Assembly (NCBI GenBank): GCA_959018045.1
Contig: CAUEJN010000044.1
Coordinates: forward strand, 1 to 8,723
DNA from: an uncultured Butyricicoccus sp.
GTDB taxonomy: Bacteria > Bacillota > Clostridia > Oscillospirales > Butyricicoccaceae
Direction of reading: 5' to 3'
Length of the DNA: 8,723 nt
In this document: positions 7,194 through 8,723 of the stretch, piece after piece
Layout of the letters: each line of letters begins with the position of its first letter
Numbering within the stretch: position 1 is the stretch's first letter
Made by a program: the position numbers and the translations under genes
Notes under the pieces: generated by a model
Databases searched by the model: none
What the model was told of the DNA's origin: nothing
What the model saw: only the letters and a program-made list of their open reading frames with translations

Positions 7194-7627
7194 CGACCGA
7201 ACAATTTGTGCCTTATGAGATGAAAACCAGCATCATCCATATCCTGTCCTATGAGGGCAAGAACTTGGAAGGCTATCTGGAAAACGCATTTTTTAAGGGC
7301 AGACGCTATTTTTCCAACCTGACCCAGATGATTTTTCTGGTGGAAGAGCTGCTCGACTCCATGGTATTTCCGCCGCGTGCGACCAGTATGCGCAGTTTTA
7401 AGGCGGGAACCGCGCATCGTGTGACGACTGCGCACAAGAGCGTAAACGCAGACAAACCGGTTGCAAGCTTCCGTCTGAGTGTCCTGTTCCGACAGAATGC
7501 CAGCTGGCAGGGCAACATTCAGTGGATGGATGACCGCACGGTCACACCGTTCCGCAGCGTTCTGGAACTGGTACAGCTCATGGACAGTGTGCTTGGACAG
7601 TATGATTCGCAGGAAGAAGAGCCTTGA
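7190..7627 (+). CDS. Hypothetical protein, last gene of the pilus-like operon
   Basis: This is an intact 145-aa frame starting at ATG 7190, with AGGAG at 7173-7177. It is translationally coupled to pilT by a 4-bp overlap. There is no signal peptide, membrane helix or known motif. It is soluble with mixed helix and strand, including SIIHILSYEGKNLEGYLENAFFKGRRYF and NLTQMIFLVEELLDSM, then a strand-rich part with ASFRLSVLFRQNASWQGNIQW. These features suggest a small cytoplasmic accessory protein, possibly working with the ATPase; that is inference from position only. The family was not recognised. Its frame is clean although four of the six genes before it in the operon are broken. Confidence 0.7.
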   Translation: MTTEQFVPYEMKTSIIHILSYEGKNLEGYLENAFFKGRRYFSNLTQMIFLVEELLDSMVFPPRATSMRSFKAGTAHRVTTAHKSVNADKPVASFRLSVLFRQNASWQGNIQWMDDRTVTPFRSVLELVQLMDSVLGQYDSQEEEP

Positions 7628-7639
7628 AAAATTTTTCAA
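7624..7639. repeat. Perfect 16-bp AT-rich palindrome at the operon end
   Basis: TTGAAAAA (7624-7631) and TTTTTCAA (7632-7639) form a perfect palindrome that includes the stop codon of the last operon gene (TGA 7625-7627). It has no GC stem and no loop, so it is a weak terminator at best. It lies just before the tRNA promoter and may instead be a protein site or an UP-like AT tract. Confidence 0.4.
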
Positions 7640-7647
7640 AAAAAGGA

Positions 7648-7676
7648 TTGACTTTTTGAACGAGTGCATTTATAAT
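7648..7676 (+). promoter_or_regulatory. Strong sigma-A-type promoter of the tRNA gene
   Basis: TTGACT (7648-7653) and TATAAT (7671-7676) are separated by exactly 17 bp, with A/T-rich sequence upstream. Transcription should start near 7683, so the tRNA has its own promoter and does not depend on the pilus operon. Confidence 0.88.
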
Positions 7677-7682
7677 AAACTA

Positions 7683-7702
7683 CGCCGCTTGAGAGAGCGG
7701 CG
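7683..7702 (+). other. Hairpin at the 5' end of the tRNA precursor
   Basis: CGCCGCT (7683-7689) pairs perfectly with AGCGGCG (7696-7702) around a 6-nt loop. It begins at the predicted transcription start and ends 6 nt before the tRNA. It would form the 5' leader removed by RNase P and may protect or present the precursor. It is not followed by T residues, so it is not a terminator. Confidence 0.6.
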
Positions 7703-7708
7703 CTTGAT

Positions 7709-7782
7709 AGCCGGATTGTGTAATGGTAGCACGACAGACTCTGACTCTGTTTGTCTGGGTTCGAATCCTTGTCCGGCTGCCA
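7709..7782 (+). tRNA. tRNA-Gln (anticodon CTG)
   Basis: The cloverleaf fits 74 nt with an encoded CCA. The acceptor AGCCGGA (7709-7715) pairs with TCCGGCT (7772-7778), and the discriminator is G. The D stem is GTGT/GCAC. The anticodon stem ACAGA/TCTGT encloses the loop CTCTGAC, giving anticodon CTG, which reads the glutamine codon CAG. The T loop is TTCGAAT. The T stem CTGGG/CCTTG has one T-T mismatch and one G-T wobble, unusual but not disqualifying. It has its own promoter and terminator and lies between the pilus operon and the deacetylase. Confidence 0.93.
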
Positions 7783-7785
7783 CTG

Positions 7786-7817
7786 AAAAGACCGCTGATT
7801 CGTTCAGCGGTCTTTTT
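7786..7817 (+). terminator. Intrinsic terminator of the tRNA transcript
   Basis: AAAAGACCGCTGA (7786-7798) pairs with TCAGCGGTCTTTT (7804-7816) around the 5-nt loop TTCGT. A T-rich tract follows to about 7825. It starts 4 nt after the CCA end, a typical placement for a single tRNA unit. Confidence 0.92.
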
Positions 7818-7860
7818 CTTTTTTCCTTGCTTAAGTGGATTGCAGGAAACAAAAATTGAC

Positions 7861-7890
7861 TTGCGTACATGTACCGGACGCGGGTATAAT
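7861..7890 (+). promoter_or_regulatory. Promoter of the deacetylase gene with overlapping palindromes
   Basis: A consensus -10 TATAAT lies at 7885-7890. The best-spaced -35 is TTGCGT (7861-7866, 18-bp spacer); the better-looking TTGACT at 7856-7861 is 23 bp away, too far. The spacer begins with a perfect palindrome GTACATGTAC (7865-7874). The 7-bp inverted repeat TGTACCG (7870-7876)/CGGTACA (7893-7899) brackets the -10. These are candidate operator sites, but no regulator can be named. Confidence 0.6.
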
Positions 7891-7925
7891 GGCGGTACAA
7901 TAAGGCAAGAGAGGTGTTGCAAAAT

Positions 7926-8696
7926 ATGCAGCAGGATATTGTAATTTTTGCACCGCATCAGGACGATGAGATTTTGGGTGCGTATGAGATTATTCGCCAG
8001 CAGCCCGAGCATACCTATGTCGTTTTTCTGACCAATGGTGACTATGAGGGTACGGAAGTGGCAAAAACGCGCTGGCATGAGAGCCGCAAGGCGCTGACCC
8101 ATCTGGGCGTACCCGAAGACCACATGATCGCACTGGGCTATGCAGATACCGGTATGCCGCGTGAGGTTAGTTTCCTGTGGAGACTGTGGCATGAAGGCGA
8201 TCAGACGCTGGTTCCGTCGCATGTCGGCGCACATACCTATCACCCGGATGGCGGTAAGGAATATCACCTTGCACATTGGGGTGCACATGCGGCGTATACC
8301 CGCCTGGCTGTTCTTACAGACGTGCGTGGTGTGCTCGAGGACATCCGACCGGGTACGATCTATGTGACCAACGAGGACGATGTGCACGGCGATCATGCAG
8401 CGGCACCGCTGTTTGTCCATGCGGCAATCGATCAGATGGCAGACTATACGCCGACCATTTACCGCTATCATGTGCATGGCGGCGATGACGAGCGTTGGCC
8501 CAATCGTACCGGCGATGTGTTTGAAAAACCGTTGAATCTGGATGAAAGCCAGTGGGAAAGCCGCGTGAGCGTTCCGGTGGAGGATCAGAAGGATTTTCTG
8601 GAAACTTTGGAATCGTTCCAATCTCAGTGGAGAGATGCGGAGTATATGACCGCGTTTATTAAGAAGGAACAGGTTTTTTATCGGGAAAAGAAATGA
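7926..8696 (+). CDS. PIG-L/LmbE-family deacetylase
   Basis: The start is ATG 7926, with GAGAGG at 7909-7914; an upstream GTG (7914) would overlap that site. The protein is 256 aa, a normal length. The metal and catalytic motif PHQDDEILG (residues 10-18, the family's [P/A]H-x-DDE) is present, and the second motif HGDHAAA (about 154-160) supplies the other histidines. The family are zinc enzymes that remove acetyl groups from N-acetylglucosamine-type substrates, as in GlcNAc-PI, mycothiol/bacillithiol and sugar precursors. The exact substrate here is unknown. The fold looks soluble, with no signal or membrane helix. The frame is clean. It ends at TGA 8694-8696, overlapping a possible next ATG, so it may be first in an operon continuing past the edge. 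Confidence 0.87.
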   Translation: MQQDIVIFAPHQDDEILGAYEIIRQQPEHTYVVFLTNGDYEGTEVAKTRWHESRKALTHLGVPEDHMIALGYADTGMPREVSFLWRLWHEGDQTLVPSHVGAHTYHPDGGKEYHLAHWGAHAAYTRLAVLTDVRGVLEDIRPGTIYVTNEDDVHGDHAAAPLFVHAAIDQMADYTPTIYRYHVHGGDDERWPNRTGDVFEKPLNLDESQWESRVSVPVEDQKDFLETLESFQSQWRDAEYMTAFIKKEQVFYREKK

Positions 8697-8723
8697 ATCG
8701 TCTTGCGTTTGTCTTTTCCCGCC
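8693..8723 (+). CDS. Possible start of a coupled downstream gene, cut by window edge
   Basis: An ATG at 8693-8695 overlaps the deacetylase stop in an ATGA arrangement, as at other junctions in this window. Ten codons are readable (MNRLAFVFSR), with an A-rich but weak ribosome site. Too little is present to name a product, and the frame may close just outside the window. Confidence 0.3.
   Translation, partial: MNRLAFVFSR

Noticed and set aside
7680..8621. 313-codon - strand open frame opposite the deacetylase
   Set aside because: It runs through the tRNA and its terminator and opposes a clear PIG-L gene.
8682..8721. Inverted repeat CGGGAAAAGA/TCTTTTCCCG at the right edge as a terminator
   Set aside because: The loop is 20 nt, no T run follows within the window, and an ATGA-coupled frame begins in between. 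The edge prevents a decision.
1..8723. Insertion sequences, CRISPR arrays or phage genes that could explain the damage
   Set aside because: No transposase, terminal repeats, regularly spaced repeats or phage proteins were found on either strand.

Overview
The window (about 8.7 kb, moderately GC-rich) reads like chromosome of a Gram-positive, anaerobic Clostridia-type bacterium, most likely in the Oscillospirales/Butyricicoccaceae neighbourhood. This is inferred from the combination of a YitT-type DUF2179 protein, a DUF4860-like protein inside a type IV pilus-like operon, a lipoprotein with a transglutaminase domain, and sigma-A-like promoters. The genus cannot be fixed from the sequence alone.

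Layout. The left edge (1-345, +) is the C-terminal end of a YitT/DUF2179 membrane protein. It ends at a bidirectional hairpin terminator (352-380) shared with a convergent gene. From 2624 down to 385 (-) lies one long gene for a membrane receptor (dCache-like sensor, degenerate GGDEF, EAL). It is broken by a one-base frameshift near 2545-2549 and an in-frame TAA at 1861-1863. Divergent from it, 2714-3704 (+) is a lipoprotein with a C-terminal transglutaminase domain, broken by two one-base deletions. From 3800 to 7627 (+) there is a compact type IV pilus/type II secretion-like operon: a PilC/GspF platform protein (badly damaged), a 106-aa single-pass protein, a DUF4860-like protein (frameshifted), a pseudopilin with an intact prepilin cleavage site, a second minor-pilin-like protein (frameshifted), a PilT-type ATPase (in-frame TGA at the arginine of its GEMRD motif), and a 145-aa protein of unknown function. 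Several junctions are ATGA stop/start overlaps. After that come a strong promoter, tRNA-Gln(CTG) and a terminator (7648-7817). The last full gene (7926-8696) is a PIG-L/LmbE-type deacetylase with its own promoter, followed by the possible start of a coupled gene.

How it fits together. The platform protein, pseudopilins and ATPase would form an inner-membrane machine that moves or retracts a short pilus-like fibre. The divergent EAL receptor could tune surface behaviour through c-di-GMP, though that link is inference from proximity only. The striking fact is that lesions hit six genes in 385-7193 (six single-base indels in or next to short repeats of one base, two stops, two apparent internal deletions). 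The flanking YitT fragment, tRNA and deacetylase are clean. Either this surface-appendage block is recently decayed in this strain, or part of the sequence carries indel errors. The two nonsense codons and the PilC deletions are harder to explain as homopolymer errors.
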